Positions 1 through 10,068 of a stretch of 64,000 nt of DNA are shown in pieces (positions within the stretch are counted from its first letter, which is position 1; each line of letters begins with the position of its first letter). Origin of the DNA: Novosphingobium decolorationis (GTDB taxonomy: Bacteria > Pseudomonadota > Alphaproteobacteria > Sphingomonadales > Sphingomonadaceae); the NCBI RefSeq assembly GCF_018417475.1, contig NZ_CP054856.1, positions 992,001 through 1,056,000 of the forward strand, written 5' to 3'. Both the position numbers and the translations under genes were made by a program. The notes below the pieces were generated by a model, which was given only the letters and a program-made list of their open reading frames with translations, made no database searches and had not been told where the DNA came from.

Positions 1-1536
1 CCACTGGCCGCCCGAACCGCACGAGGCTGGCATGTCGGAATCGCCCAGCGTGACGGTGACGTCCTCCAGCGGCAGCCCCAGCATCTCCGCCGCGGTCTGG
101 GCAAGGATGGTGTAGGAGCCGGTGCCGATGTCGGTCATGTCGGTCTCGACCGTCAGCTTGCCGTTGCCCGACAGGCGCACGCGCGCCGCCGACTTCATCT
201 GGACCGAATTGCGGAAGCCCACGGCCATGCCGTGGCCAATCAGCCAGCGCCCTTCGCGCATGCCGCCCGGCGTCGTGTTGCGCATGTCCCAGCCAAAAGC
301 CTCGGCGCCGCGGCGCAGGCATTCGACCATCATGCGGCTCGAATAGGGACGGTTGGGCGTCTCGGGATCGACCTGTGTGTCGTTGACGATGCGCAGTTCG
401 ACCGGGTCCATGCCCAGCTTTTCGGCCAGCTCGTCCATCGCGCCTTCCAGCGCCATGAGACCCGCCGTCTCGCCCGGCGCGCGCATCGCGTTCGCTTCGG
501 GCAGATCGAGCCGGGCAATGCGCTGCGCGGTGTAGCGGTTAGCCCCGGCATAAAGAAGGCGTGTCTGGGCAACGCCGTTTTCGCCTTCCTGGCCTGCGAG
601 ATTGCCCGAGGTGCACTCGTGCGAGATCGCGGTCAGGCGCCCATCGCGCTCGGCGCCAAAGCGCAGGCGCTGGATCGTGGCCGAACGGTGCGTGGTGTTG
701 TTGAACACCAGCGGACGGTCGAGCATGACCTTGACCGGACGGCCCGCCTTCTTCGCGGCCAGCGCGGCCACGACCGCATCGACACGCACGAACAGCTTGG
801 CACCGAAGCCGCCGCCCAGAAACGGACTGTCCAGACGGACATTGGCCGGATCGAGATCGAGCATCTCGGCAACCGCCTGCTTGCTCCAGGCGATCATCTG
901 GTTCGACGTCCAGATGGTGAGCTTCTCACCCTCCCACGCCGCGATGCTGGCGTGAGGCTCCATCATCGCGTGGCTCTCGTGCGGGGTCTCGTAGGTCACG
1001 TCGATCGTGACCGGCGCCGAGGCGTAGGCCGCCTCGAAGTCACCGACCTTGCTGACGTCGGGACCGTCCGAGCCTTCGACGAGCGGGGCATCGGGGGCAA
1101 GTGCGTGGAAATCGTGGTTGCCAGGCGTGCGCTCATAATCGACGCGCACGAGCTTGGCCGCCGCGCGGGCCTGCTCGAAGGTCTCGGCCACCACGAGCGC
1201 GAGCGCCTGGTGGTAGAAACGGATTTCCGAACCGCCGAACAGCGGCACGGTGTGCCCCATGCCCAGCGGAAGTTCGTCGACCTCGGTCGTCGTCAGGATG
1301 GTGATGACGCCGGGCTGCGCCTTGGCCTCGGCCAGATCCATGCTGCGCACGCGGCCCTTGGCGATGGCCGAGGGCACGATATAGCCATAGGCCTGGTTCG
1401 CCGCGACGTCGTGGCGCTCATAGGCGTAGGGCGCGTGGCCGGTCACCTTGAGCGGGCCATCGATACGGGTGGTGGGCTGACCGACAACGCGCTGGCGGTC
1501 GATGACGGTGTCGCCTGCGGGGGTGGTGTACTTCAT
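1..1536 (-). CDS. paoC: PaoC-like molybdopterin-binding subunit of aldehyde oxidoreductase (3' end cut by window)
   Basis: Large MoCo-binding subunit of a xanthine-oxidase-family enzyme that oxidises aldehydes to carboxylic acids in the periplasm. The ATG overlaps the paoB stop as ATGA. The N-terminus ([19 protein letters not shown], then [17 protein letters not shown] and [14 protein letters not shown]) closely resembles my recollection of Escherichia coli PaoC. 512 codons are present; the family is about 730 residues long, so the last third, including the catalytic Glu region, lies outside the window. It is the third gene of a paoA-paoB-paoC operon with 4-bp overlaps. No signal peptide is visible, as expected, because the complex is exported folded with the Tat signal of PaoA. 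Family assignment is firm; substrate range is inferred. Confidence 0.9.
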   Translation of the reverse strand, partial: MKYTTPAGDTVIDRQRVVGQPTTRIDGPLKVTGHAPYAYERHDVAANQAYGYIVPSAIAKGRVRSMDLAEAKAQPGVITILTTTEVDELPLGMGHTVPLFGGSEIRFYHQALALVVAETFEQARAAAKLVRVDYERTPGNHDFHALAPDAPLVEGSDGPDVSKVGDFEAAYASAPVTIDVTYETPHESHAMMEPHASIAAWEGEKLTIWTSNQMIAWSKQAVAEMLDLDPANVRLDSPFLGGGFGAKLFVRVDAVVAALAAKKAGRPVKVMLDRPLVFNNTTHRSATIQRLRFGAERDGRLTAISHECTSGNLAGQEGENGVAQTRLLYAGANRYTAQRIARLDLPEANAMRAPGETAGLMALEGAMDELAEKLGMDPVELRIVNDTQVDPETPNRPYSSRMMVECLRRGAEAFGWDMRNTTPGGMREGRWLIGHGMAVGFRNSVQMKSAARVRLSGNGKLTVETDMTDIGTGSYTILAQTAAEMLGLPLEDVTVTLGDSDMPASCGSGGQW

Positions 1537-2489
1537 GCCGCCTCTCCTCGTGCCTTGGCCATGACGCCCGCGAGCGTGCGCTCGACAAGGGCGATCTTGA
1601 ACGCGTTCTGATCGGTGGGGCTGGCCCCCTGCGTTAGCGCGCGCGCGGCAGCCTTCACATCAGGCAGCGCTGCATCGGCCGCCTCGACACGCCAGGGGCG
1701 TGGAGCGATGCCACCGATAGCCACCCGGCCCTTGCCATCCGCGTCAAGCACGGCGGCAACCGAAACCAGCGCGAAGGCGTAGGAGCGGCGGTCGCGCACC
1801 TTGTGGTAGATATGCGTGCCGCCAAGGGGCTTGGCCAGGGTTACCGCGGTGATCATCTCACCCGGCTCCAGCACGGTCTCGATGTGCGGGGTGTCGCCCC
1901 AGAGGCGGTGGAATTCGCCCAGCGGGATGGCGCGGGTCGTGCCGTCGGCCTTGACCGTTTCCACCACCGCGTCGAGCACGCGCAGCGCCACGGCCATATC
2001 GCCCGGATAGGTCGCGATGCAGGCATCGCTGACACCGACAATGCCAAGCTGGCGGCTGACGCCCTCCTTGGCCGCGCAGCCGCTACCGGGCTTGCGCTTG
2101 TTGCAGGCCTGGTTGGTGTCGTAGAAATAGGGGCAGCGGGTGCGCTGGAGCAGGTTGCCGCCCGTCGTCGCCTTGTTGCGCAGCTGCCCCGAGGCACCCG
2201 CCACAATGGCGCGCGAAAGGACGGCGTAGTCGCGCTTGACCCGCTCGTCGCTGGCCAGCGCCGTGTTGCTGACAAGCGCACCGATGCGCAGGCCACCCTC
2301 GTCGGTTTCGGTGATCTCATCGAGCCCGGTTCCCGTCACGTCGACAAGATGGCGCGGGGTTTCGATCTCGAGCTTCATCAGGTCGAGGAGGTTGGTCCCC
2401 CCGGCGATGAACTTGGCGCCGCCTGCCCGCGCCGCTGCGGCGGCCGCTTCGGCGGGGCTCGAAACGCGTTCGTAGCTGAAGGGCTTCAT
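1533..2489 (-). CDS. paoB: PaoB-like FAD-binding subunit with extra [4Fe-4S] cysteines
   Basis: FAD-binding electron-transfer subunit (CO-dehydrogenase flavoprotein/XdhB type), 318 residues. The ATG at 2489 gives [15 protein letters not shown] and overlaps the paoA stop. FAD loop [12 protein letters not shown] at about residues 28-39; second FAD segment [15 protein letters not shown] at 111-125. Cys119, Cys129, Cys138 and Cys157 (in [19 protein letters not shown] and GVSDACIA) form the insertion that binds an additional [4Fe-4S] cluster in the PaoB/YagS branch and is absent from ordinary XdhB proteins. A longer reading frame upstream of this ATG only reads through paoA. It sits between paoA and paoC in one operon. 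Confidence 0.92.
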   Translation of the reverse strand: MKPFSYERVSSPAEAAAAAARAGGAKFIAGGTNLLDLMKLEIETPRHLVDVTGTGLDEITETDEGGLRIGALVSNTALASDERVKRDYAVLSRAIVAGASGQLRNKATTGGNLLQRTRCPYFYDTNQACNKRKPGSGCAAKEGVSRQLGIVGVSDACIATYPGDMAVALRVLDAVVETVKADGTTRAIPLGEFHRLWGDTPHIETVLEPGEMITAVTLAKPLGGTHIYHKVRDRRSYAFALVSVAAVLDADGKGRVAIGGIAPRPWRVEAADAALPDVKAAARALTQGASPTDQNAFKIALVERTLAGVMAKARGEAA

Positions 2490-3130
2490 ACGCGCGCTCC
2501 TGCGACTTCGGCCATGGCTTCGGCGATGTTGGAATAGGCGCCGCAGCGGCAGATGTTGCCGCTCATGCGTTCGCGCATCTCGATGTTGCTGGCTTCCATC
2601 GGTCCGGTCAGTTCGGCGCTGACGTGGCTGGGAACGCCATCGGTGATTTCCTTGAGGACCGCGACAGCCGAGCAGATCTGGCCCGGGGTGCAGTATCCGC
2701 ACTGGTAGCCATCGTGCTTCACGAAGGCAGCCTGCATGGGGTGGAGATTCTCAGGCGTACCGAGGCCTTCGATGGTGGTGACCTCATCGCCCTCGTGCAT
2801 GACCGCAAGGCTGAGGCAGGAATTGATGCGCTCGCCATTCACGATCACCGTGCAGGCCCCGCACTGGCCGTGATCGCAGCCCTTCTTGGTGCCGGTCAGC
2901 TTGACGTGCTCGCGCAGAGCGTCGAGCAGCGTGGTGCGCGTGTCGAGTTCGAGCGTCTCGCTCTTGCCGTTGATCCGCATTGAAACGGTCTGCATCGCGA
3001 TAGCCCTTTCCGCGACGGGAGTGGAGGCCGCAAAGGCGACCTGTGGCGAAATCGATCCGGCTGCCAGCCCTGCCGCGCCGCTGGCGAGCACGCCGCGCCG
3101 GGACACCGAGAAATAGTCGGGTTGATCCAT
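2486..3130 (-). CDS. paoA: PaoA-like [2Fe-2S] subunit with Tat signal
   Basis: Small iron-sulfur subunit, 214 residues, first gene of the operon. The ATG at 3130 gives [18 protein letters not shown], a twin-arginine signal (RR at 11-12) followed by an Ala/Gly-rich hydrophobic stretch to about residue 36; a longer upstream reading adds only low-complexity sequence. First plant-type cluster: Cys85, Cys90, Cys93, Cys105. Second cluster: Cys144, Cys147, Cys194, Cys196. The Tat signal indicates that the folded heterotrimer is exported to the periplasm. Electrons pass from MoCo (PaoC) through both clusters to FAD (PaoB). The upstream gap of about 317 bp presumably holds the operon promoter. Confidence 0.92.
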   Translation of the reverse strand: MDQPDYFSVSRRGVLASGAAGLAAGSISPQVAFAASTPVAERAIAMQTVSMRINGKSETLELDTRTTLLDALREHVKLTGTKKGCDHGQCGACTVIVNGERINSCLSLAVMHEGDEVTTIEGLGTPENLHPMQAAFVKHDGYQCGYCTPGQICSAVAVLKEITDGVPSHVSAELTGPMEASNIEMRERMSGNICRCGAYSNIAEAMAEVAGARV

Positions 3131-3447
3131 CGGGAAAGCTTCTCCGTCCTGTGCCGCGCACGTATTTTCGGGAGCGAAACCCGGTCCACGCCTCCTTGCA
3201 AGGCGCAGGCGACCCGTCTTCATGCGCCCGATGCGCGTATTTTCCTGTCTGTGTGCCCGCAGGCATCGCAAGCACGTGGCTCCGGTGCCAAAAAACGAAA
3301 GGGCTCCGAACCCCATCAAGGTCCGGGGCCCCTCGCATGTGCTAATGCGCGTGAGGCGCCTTCGTTCCGCAATTGCGCGCGAAACGACACTGCAAATTTT
3401 TCATCGCAGCGATGAGTCGCCCGCACCGGGGCGGCGCACGGGCGCCC
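3131..3447. other. Intergenic region between paoA and the YdeP-like gene
   Basis: A 317-bp gap between two minus-strand genes. It contains a minus-strand terminator (3290-3331) for the upstream oxidoreductase gene. The remainder, 3131-3289, is the only upstream region available to the paoABC promoter. I see no convincing -35/-10 pair, no clear operator repeat and no credible small gene. Confidence 0.7.
3290..3331 (-). terminator. Rho-independent terminator of the YdeP-like gene
   Basis: Read on the minus strand, an 11-bp stem (GGGCCCCGGAC paired with GTTCGGAGCCC, two G-T wobbles) closes a short loop and is followed by TTTCGTTTTTT. It lies about 117 nt after the stop of the upstream minus-strand gene and before paoA, so it separates the two transcription units. 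Confidence 0.8.
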
Positions 3448-5724
3448 TCAGGGCTCGATACGGACCGGAATGCCCTTGCTTGCGGGGACCTTGGCCAGCT
3501 CGTCATGGTACCACAGCGGCACCAGCGGATTGAGCTCGGGGAAGTAGCCGACCACCGCCCCCTTGGGCAGATCGTAAGCGCGCACCGACAAGCCCGAAAC
3601 GCGGCGCTCGATATTGTCGTCCACTTCGGTGACGAGCGAGACCTGCTGGTATTCGTGAAGGCCCAGGCGTGCCATTTCCTCGGGGCTGACCAGCACGATC
3701 ATGCGGTTGCCTTCCAGCCCGCGCAGGCGGTCGGAGAAGCCGTAGATCGTGGTGTTGAACTGGTCGTTCGAGCGCAGCGTGACAAGGTGCATACCGCCCG
3801 GATTGCCGCGAATGCCGCAGGCGTTGAGAACGCTGGGCGTGGTGAACTCGGCCTTGCCGCTTTCGGTCTTCCAGATCCGCTCATGCGCCGGATTGCCCCG
3901 GTAGAAGCCGCTCGGCTCGTGCATGCGCGTGTTCATCTCGTAGAACTGATCAGGATAGGTCCGCGCGATGAGGTCTCGGATGCGCGCATAGTCGCCGCGC
4001 CAGGCGTCCCATTGCCACTTCGGGTTCGGATCGAGCGTGGCCTTGGCGATCTCGCAGATGATCGCGGTCTCGCTCATCAGGTGCTCGCTGGCGGGCTTGC
4101 GCTTGCCCTTGGAGGCCGAGACGTGGCTGAAGCTGTCCTCCATCGAGACCCACTGGTTGCCGGTCGCCTGGATGTCCTCTTCGGCGCGGACAAGGCAGGG
4201 CAGCAGCCAGGCTTCCTTGCCCGGCATGCAGTGCGTCTTGTTGAGTTTGGTCGCGACGTGGACGGTCAATTCCATGTTGCGCCAGGCCGGATAGACCCGG
4301 TCATGATCGGGGATTGCGCGTGCCAGATTGCCGCCCAGCCCGATGAAGCCGGTGTTGGTGCCCGCCAGCAGCGCCTCCAGGAACTCGACGGTGGTGTGCC
4401 CGTCTTCCTGCGGCGTCTCCAGGTCCAGCACCTCGCGGTACTTCGCGACCGGGGCGAGCGCGACCTTCTCGGTGATGCCGACGGTGCGCTGGCCCTGCAC
4501 GTTGGAGTGCCCGCGGATCGGCGAGCAGCCGGCGCCCTGACGGCCCATGTTGCCGCCCAGCAGCAGCAGGTTGACCAGCATGCCGATGGCCTGGTTGCCG
4601 TGGACATGTTGGGTCAGGCCCATGCCGTAGATGCCGATGACCTTCGTGGCATCGGCATAGATGTCGCCAGCGGCTTCCATCTCGGCGCGGGTGACGCCGC
4701 TGGCCTCTTCCAGTTCATCCCAGTTCGTGGCGGCCAGCTTCTCCAGCAGGCTCTCAAGGCCGTTGGTGTGCTGTTCGAGGAAGGCAGTGTCGAGAACGCG
4801 CCGGCTTCCGCGCGCCTTGGCTTCCTCGTCGCGTTCGAGAACGCGCTTCATCGTGCCCATCAGCGCCGCGATATCGCCGCCCGGGCGCACCTGCAGGTAG
4901 AGCTGGCTCATCTTCGTGGCCTTGCCGAAGGTCATCTGCAGCGGGTTCTGGGGGCTGCGAAACTCGGTAAGTGCCTTTTCCTTCAAGGGATTGAAGACGA
5001 CGATCTTGCACCCGCGCTTCACCGCCTTCTGCAAGGGATGGAGGATGCGCGGAGAGTTCGTCCCCGGGTTCTGCCCCATGTAGAAGATCGCGTCGCAGTG
5101 CTCGAAATCCTCCATCTGGCAGGTGCCGACCGGCGATCCGACAACCTTCTTGAGCGCGACCGAGGTCGTCTCGTGGCACATGTTGGAGCTGTCGGGCAGG
5201 TTGTTGTGGCCGTACATGCGCGCGAAGATCGCGTAGAGGTAGCTGGGCTCAAGCGCGGCCTTGCCGCTGGCGTAGAAAGTCACCCCCTTGGGGTCGAGCG
5301 TGCGCAGCTTGGCGCCGATGGCCTTGAACGCCTCCTCCCAACTGGTCGGAACGTAGCGATCAACCTCGGGCTCGTAGCGCATGGGGTGCGTCAGGCGCCC
5401 TTCCATCTCCAGCTCGTAGTCCGACCACATCGCCAGTTCGCTGACGGTGTGCCGGGCGAAGAATTCGGGCGAGCAGCGGTCAGTGGTCAGGTCCCACAAG
5501 GTGGCCTTGGCGCCATTTTCACAGAATTCGAAGGGCTTGGGCTTCTCCGACTTCACCCACGCGCACGAGGTACACATCGTGCCGCCCGGCTTGTTGAGCT
5601 GGCGCAGAGTGTCGAGCACGGAAGGCCCCGCCTTCTGCGAGCGCTCGATGCGCGAGATACCCTTGAGCGATCCCCAGCCCCCTGCCGAACCCTTGTAACC
5701 CTGCACTTTGGGGGCCTTCGTCAT
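3448..5724 (-). CDS. YdeP/FdhF-like molybdopterin oxidoreductase
   Basis: 758-residue member of the FdhF/YdeP family (oxidoreductase alpha subunit, formate dehydrogenase-like, substrate unassigned). The ATG at 5724 has a good GGGAG Shine-Dalgarno and begins MTKAPKVQGYKGSAGGWGSL, the N-terminus typical of YdeP. Cys51, Cys54 and Cys68 (CTSCAWV and FEFCENGAK) fit the family's iron-sulfur region. Bis-MGD contacts are spread through the body, for example FYMGQNPGTNSPR and IYGMGLTQHVHGNQ. The C-terminal MopB domain includes LVTLRSNDQFNTTIYGFSD and ends near VPLWYHDEL. No electron-transfer partner is adjacent. E. coli YdeP is linked to acid resistance; a role here is not shown by the sequence. Confidence 0.88.
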   Translation of the reverse strand: MTKAPKVQGYKGSAGGWGSLKGISRIERSQKAGPSVLDTLRQLNKPGGTMCTSCAWVKSEKPKPFEFCENGAKATLWDLTTDRCSPEFFARHTVSELAMWSDYELEMEGRLTHPMRYEPEVDRYVPTSWEEAFKAIGAKLRTLDPKGVTFYASGKAALEPSYLYAIFARMYGHNNLPDSSNMCHETTSVALKKVVGSPVGTCQMEDFEHCDAIFYMGQNPGTNSPRILHPLQKAVKRGCKIVVFNPLKEKALTEFRSPQNPLQMTFGKATKMSQLYLQVRPGGDIAALMGTMKRVLERDEEAKARGSRRVLDTAFLEQHTNGLESLLEKLAATNWDELEEASGVTRAEMEAAGDIYADATKVIGIYGMGLTQHVHGNQAIGMLVNLLLLGGNMGRQGAGCSPIRGHSNVQGQRTVGITEKVALAPVAKYREVLDLETPQEDGHTTVEFLEALLAGTNTGFIGLGGNLARAIPDHDRVYPAWRNMELTVHVATKLNKTHCMPGKEAWLLPCLVRAEEDIQATGNQWVSMEDSFSHVSASKGKRKPASEHLMSETAIICEIAKATLDPNPKWQWDAWRGDYARIRDLIARTYPDQFYEMNTRMHEPSGFYRGNPAHERIWKTESGKAEFTTPSVLNACGIRGNPGGMHLVTLRSNDQFNTTIYGFSDRLRGLEGNRMIVLVSPEEMARLGLHEYQQVSLVTEVDDNIERRVSGLSVRAYDLPKGAVVGYFPELNPLVPLWYHDELAKVPASKGIPVRIEP

Positions 5725-5970
5725 TCGTATTCTCCCGATCGTCCTGTGCGCGCAATGCGCGATGCCTAGCGTTGGTTCCACGTTTCGCAAAGAGCCCGCA
5801 AGGGGTAAGCATTCCAATGGTATAGGAACTGCCACCTTGCCGCGCAGAACGCTCTGCCGCGTCGCCCTTCATCTCTTCGCGAACCTTACGCGCCTTCCAT
5901 GCGTTATGCGAGCCACGAGACGGCGCCCCGCCGCTTTTCAAGACGCCCTGTTTCGGGAACGAGAGTGTCC

Positions 5971-7092
5971 ATGCACGCCTTTGCCTGCCCCAACTGCCAC
6001 CAGCCGATCCATTTCGAGGCGCGCCTGTGCCCACATTGCCAGGCCACGCTGGGCTACGATCCGGTCATAGACGCCTTCCGCCACCTGACCGACGGGGCCA
6101 CGCGCTGGCGCGGCGAGGACGGCGGCGCGCGCGAGGTGGTGGTCTGCGCGAACAACAATGCGCACGCGATCTGCAACTGGCTGGTGGAACCGGACGAGCC
6201 CTCGCACCTGTGCCGGGCCTGCCGTCACAACCGCACGATCCCCGATCTTGCCGAACCCTCCGTGCCGCCGCGCTGGGCGCGGATCGAGGCGGCCAAGCGG
6301 CGCATGGTCCACACCCTTCTGAAGCTGGGCCTGCCCTTGGAGACCAAGGCGCAAGAAGCGCCCGGGCGCCAGGGCCTCGCCTTCGATTTCCTCTACGACC
6401 CGGCGGCCGAGAACGACGAGGCACCACAGGTCATGACAGGGCACGCCTCGGGCCTCATCACGCTCAACCTGATCGAGGCGGACGATGCCGAGCGCGAACG
6501 CATCCGCCAGAACATGGGCGAGCCCTACCGCACGCTGCTCGGCCATTTCCGCCACGAAGTCGGCCACCACTACTGGTCGCGCCTGGTCGAGACCGATCCG
6601 GACTGCCTCGCCGAATTCCGCGAGATCTTCGGCGATGAGCGGATCGATTACCAGCAGGCACTGGCCGAGCACTACAACGGCAACGGCAACACCGTCTGGA
6701 CCGACGCCTATGTCAGCTACTACGCGACATCGCACCCCTGGGAAGACTTCGCCGAGACCTGGGCGCACTATCTCCACATGGTGGACCTGCAGGCGACGGC
6801 CGAGAGCTTCGACCTCTCGCTGCACCTGCCCGGCGAAAGCACCAATGCCGCGCCCGGCAACGATATCGAGGTCCGTTTCGATCCCTACCGCGCCGACGCC
6901 GCAACGCTCGCCCGGCACATGGAGCCGATCGCCTTCGCCTTGAACTCCATGAACCGCGCCATGGGGACCGGGGACCTCTACCCCTTCCGCCTGTCCGATA
7001 CCATCGTCGCCAAGCTCGACTTCATCGCCCGCCTCGTTGCGAAGAACCGCGTCACGGCGGGCGTAAAGCCCCGGTCCGTGACGACTACTTGA
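5971..7092 (+). CDS. Zinc-ribbon putative zinc metallopeptidase
   Basis: 373-residue cytoplasmic protein of the zinc-ribbon and putative zinc-binding peptidase family. The ATG at 5971 gives MHAFACPNCHQPIHFE; the longer frame upstream has no matching N-terminus. An N-terminal zinc ribbon uses Cys6, Cys9, Cys20 and Cys23. A second Cys set (Cys59, Cys68, Cys81, Cys84) follows. The gluzincin-like motif HEVGHHYW at 195-202 supplies two His and the catalytic Glu, and a downstream ETWAHYLHM may supply a further ligand. The reading frame ends 8 bp inside the convergent 7085-9871 gene. Substrate unknown. Confidence 0.85.
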   Translation: MHAFACPNCHQPIHFEARLCPHCQATLGYDPVIDAFRHLTDGATRWRGEDGGAREVVVCANNNAHAICNWLVEPDEPSHLCRACRHNRTIPDLAEPSVPPRWARIEAAKRRMVHTLLKLGLPLETKAQEAPGRQGLAFDFLYDPAAENDEAPQVMTGHASGLITLNLIEADDAERERIRQNMGEPYRTLLGHFRHEVGHHYWSRLVETDPDCLAEFREIFGDERIDYQQALAEHYNGNGNTVWTDAYVSYYATSHPWEDFAETWAHYLHMVDLQATAESFDLSLHLPGESTNAAPGNDIEVRFDPYRADAATLARHMEPIAFALNSMNRAMGTGDLYPFRLSDTIVAKLDFIARLVAKNRVTAGVKPRSVTTT

Positions 7093-9871
7093 GGCCGTAG
7101 AACGCGAAATCGCGGGCCTGGCCGGGCCAGAAGCGATCCATGTAGGCGATGAAGTCCTTGCCGCTGTCATCGCCCAGCCGCTGCTGGGCCACGGCACGGA
7201 AGTACCGGCTTGACGTCTGGTCAGGCGCAAGGTTGATGGCCGCATCGGCATCGGCGAGAGCCTTGGCAGGCTCTCCCAACTGCAACCAGGCAAGGGCCCG
7301 GCTATCAAGCGCGGCGGCGGCACTCGAGGACTGTTCGACCGCCTTGTCGCACGTTTCGATCATACCCTCGGTACCCACCTTGAAGCGCGCACGGTACCAG
7401 CACGAATTGTTGTAGAGGTACCCCTGCCCCGGACGCTCCTCGATCAACTCGTTGATGGCGGCAAGACCTTCTTCCGCGCGGCCGCCATAGGCAAGGACCT
7501 CGGCGCGCAGATCCACGAACTGGGGATGCTGGGTGCCGTAATCATCGTACTCGTCCAGCAGCGCCAGCGCCTCCTCGACCTTGCCGTTGCGTCCCAGTGC
7601 ACCGGCGAGGCCAAGTGCGGAAGCCGAGGACGGATCGATTTCAAACGCCTGGCGGTAGGAGGGCAGAGCATCTTCAAAGCGATCCATGGCGAACAGGACC
7701 GAACCGCGCGAACGGTAGGTTTCCGCAGCCGGGTCGAGTTCCAGGGCCTTGTCATAATCGGCCAGTGCGCCTTCGAGGTTCGCCGTGCGCCAGCGAAACA
7801 GCGCGCGGTTGATATATCCAAACGCCTTGTCCGGTTCGCGCGCGATCACCTTGGCGTAGGCCTCTTCGTACGGTTTCAGCCGTCCCTCGTAGGCGGGCAT
7901 GGGCAGCTGCCATTGGCGCACCGCATCGCCGGGCGCGAGGAGGAAGATCGCCGAATTGGAGATCCGGGCGGCCTTGCCCTTCTCGGCCGCGATGGCCTCG
8001 CTCGGCACTTCGCCGCCCAGCCCCTCGACCCGCTCGGTCACGGTGAGGGTCTGTCCCTCCAGCTGCGCACTTCGCACGAAATGGGTGGTGCCATAGCTCA
8101 TGTCGAGCTCGGGGCGCCCGCGCAGGAGATAGCCGTCCTCATCCTCGGGCAACAGCACGGTCAGTTCGGTCACCTGCAGCGTCGGCGCGCCGGTATCGAC
8201 CGGGATCTCGCGCCAGGCCGGTCGGGCGCGGTCGGGCGAAAAGTCGACGTCCTGGCTTGGCAGGTCCGCAAAGTCCTGACGCTTGCGCGAGCCCTGCCGG
8301 CTCCATGCGGTGGTGCGGATGCCGCTGACATCGACATGGGCGATGCCCTGCTCCTCATCGAAGGAAAGTGAACCTTCGGTCACGACCAGACCTTCGAGCG
8401 TCGAGGAGGCAAACTGGTCGATCAATTCGTCCTTCTGGTCCTCTCCAACCTGCTTGATGACAGCGCCAAGACCCACGCCCACCGGCCCCGACAGCGTCGC
8501 CCGGGCGGTGACGAGCACGGGCAGATCGATCCCGCCCCGCTCGTCGAACGTCAGCTTGACGAAGGCCTGCGGGGTCGCAGGGACACGCGGGGCCAGAGCC
8601 ATCACGCCCGTCCCCTCGGCCCGGATCGGCAGGACGTGGCGGAACGGCGGGGTGTCGGCAATGTTGCTCATGCGCGTGCCCGCCGACGTGCCATCGAGCC
8701 AGTAGTCGGTCCCCCCGATGTTCGCCTTCACCAGCACGTGATCGAAGGCACTGGGCATGGGCAGAAGGTCGGGAATGGCATCGCTGGCCGAGGAGTGGAC
8801 GAGCACGGCTTCACTGGAGATACCCAGTTCATGGAGCAACGAAAGCAGGAGCAGCGTCTTGGCCTTGCAATCGCCGTAGCGCAGCTGCCAGGTCTGGTCG
8901 GGGGCCTGGGGCTCGTAGTTGCCCGAGGCCATCCCGTTCATCAGGTAACTGACCTTGTCCTGGACGAGGCGGGTGGCGAGCGCGGCGCGTTCCAGCGGAT
9001 CGGCACTCGCCGCGCGGATCGTCGCGACTTCGCCCGCAAGCGCGCTGCCCTGCGCAATACGCCCTGCCGGATCGTAGAGCGGCGCGAAGATGCTCGAGAC
9101 GTCCTCCCAGGACGAGAAGGTCCCGGCCTGGATCAGCGCGGGGCGCCGGTAGCGGACCGGCGAATCGGAGGGCATGTCCTCGGGCTCGGGGAGCGGAAGT
9201 GCGACGGTGAGACGGTGCTCGCCGCCCTTGCTGGTTTCCTCCACCGCGACGTCGACGGGACCGGTCTTCCAGCGCACGTCCTCATCCTCGGGCCATGAGA
9301 CGATGTCGCGCGCGAAGCCCGCCTCGGTGGGAGCCGCGAACAGCACGTTGGTCATCTGGACCTCGCCCTTGAGCGTGGGGTCCTTGACCGACTGGGTGAA
9401 GGCGATGCGCAGCACGTCGCCCAGTTCAAGCCCGGGCACCGCGAGCGTGGCGGTCAGAGCGCCATCGAGCGTGCGCTTTTCCAGCTGGGTCTCACGGCGC
9501 AGAACGGTGTATTTCGCGCCGCCTTCCAGCACGTCGATGCGCTTGTCTCCACGCAGGATTTCGACCCTGTGGATGGTGAGATCGCCCTTGTCCGGGAGCC
9601 ACGAGGCGGTGCTCGTCCCTGCCTGGGTCAGCGCCTGGGGCGCATCGAGCTTGAAGGCCCGGTCGACATAGATCGACAGCGTGCCATCCTCGATGCGTTG
9701 CTGCATGTCGTAGAGCGCCAGCGGGGTCGAGGACGAGGTATCGATGACGTCTGCATCGACTTCCTCGACCCAATCGGGCGCGGGCGCATAGAGCACCTCT
9801 TCACCCGCCATGGCCGTACCTGCCGCCAGCAACGAAACCCCGGCCAGGCACAGAGAAACAAACCGCATCAT
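7085..9871 (-). CDS. DUF3857/transglutaminase-like protein with C-terminal TPRs
   Basis: 928-residue exported protein. Sec signal peptide at 1-22 (hydrophobic core VSLCLAGVSLLAAGTAMA). A DUF3857 domain covers about residues 50-230. A transglutaminase-like core follows near 290-400 with a Cys-His-Asp set: Cys at about 335 in RYGDCKAKTLLL, then FDHVLVKA and YWLDGTSAG. A beta-rich DUF3858-like part is followed by TPR repeats from about 670 to 905 (for example FGYINRALFRWRTANLEGALADYDKALELDP). The gene overlaps its convergent neighbour by 8 bp. Such proteins are periplasmic or outer-membrane associated; the substrate is unknown. Confidence 0.87.
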   Translation of the reverse strand: MMRFVSLCLAGVSLLAAGTAMAGEEVLYAPAPDWVEEVDADVIDTSSSTPLALYDMQQRIEDGTLSIYVDRAFKLDAPQALTQAGTSTASWLPDKGDLTIHRVEILRGDKRIDVLEGGAKYTVLRRETQLEKRTLDGALTATLAVPGLELGDVLRIAFTQSVKDPTLKGEVQMTNVLFAAPTEAGFARDIVSWPEDEDVRWKTGPVDVAVEETSKGGEHRLTVALPLPEPEDMPSDSPVRYRRPALIQAGTFSSWEDVSSIFAPLYDPAGRIAQGSALAGEVATIRAASADPLERAALATRLVQDKVSYLMNGMASGNYEPQAPDQTWQLRYGDCKAKTLLLLSLLHELGISSEAVLVHSSASDAIPDLLPMPSAFDHVLVKANIGGTDYWLDGTSAGTRMSNIADTPPFRHVLPIRAEGTGVMALAPRVPATPQAFVKLTFDERGGIDLPVLVTARATLSGPVGVGLGAVIKQVGEDQKDELIDQFASSTLEGLVVTEGSLSFDEEQGIAHVDVSGIRTTAWSRQGSRKRQDFADLPSQDVDFSPDRARPAWREIPVDTGAPTLQVTELTVLLPEDEDGYLLRGRPELDMSYGTTHFVRSAQLEGQTLTVTERVEGLGGEVPSEAIAAEKGKAARISNSAIFLLAPGDAVRQWQLPMPAYEGRLKPYEEAYAKVIAREPDKAFGYINRALFRWRTANLEGALADYDKALELDPAAETYRSRGSVLFAMDRFEDALPSYRQAFEIDPSSASALGLAGALGRNGKVEEALALLDEYDDYGTQHPQFVDLRAEVLAYGGRAEEGLAAINELIEERPGQGYLYNNSCWYRARFKVGTEGMIETCDKAVEQSSSAAAALDSRALAWLQLGEPAKALADADAAINLAPDQTSSRYFRAVAQQRLGDDSGKDFIAYMDRFWPGQARDFAFYGLK

Positions 9872-9967
9872 ACCCCCTCAAGAATTACTCGGACGAAGAG
9901 TGGCAAGAACGCCGCGCCAAGGCAAGGCGGCTCACCTCCAACTTGGGGTTAAACTATTGCACAAGTC

Positions 9968-10004
9968 ACAGGACTACAGGACTATTTCGCCAAGTATACA
10001 GGAC
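9968..10004. repeat. Three ACAGGAC repeats upstream of the MgtC/DUF4010 gene
   Basis: ACAGGACT occurs twice in perfect tandem at 9968-9983, and ACAGGAC again at 9998-10004, within the divergent intergenic region 65-100 bp before the start at 10069. Short direct repeats of this kind often bind OmpR-family regulators. The same heptamer occurs inside the palindrome at 16877-16894. No binding protein can be assigned from sequence alone. Confidence 0.45.
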
Positions 10005-10068
10005 GCTTTCACCCAGGTCCGATCCGGCCTAGGGGAAGCGGATCGTTCCAGACAGTCACCAGGGAAGA

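Noticed and set aside
3373..5769. A 798-codon plus-strand open frame opposite the YdeP-like gene
   Set aside because: Composition typical of a shadow frame, no domain, and the opposite strand has a clear molybdopterin oxidoreductase.
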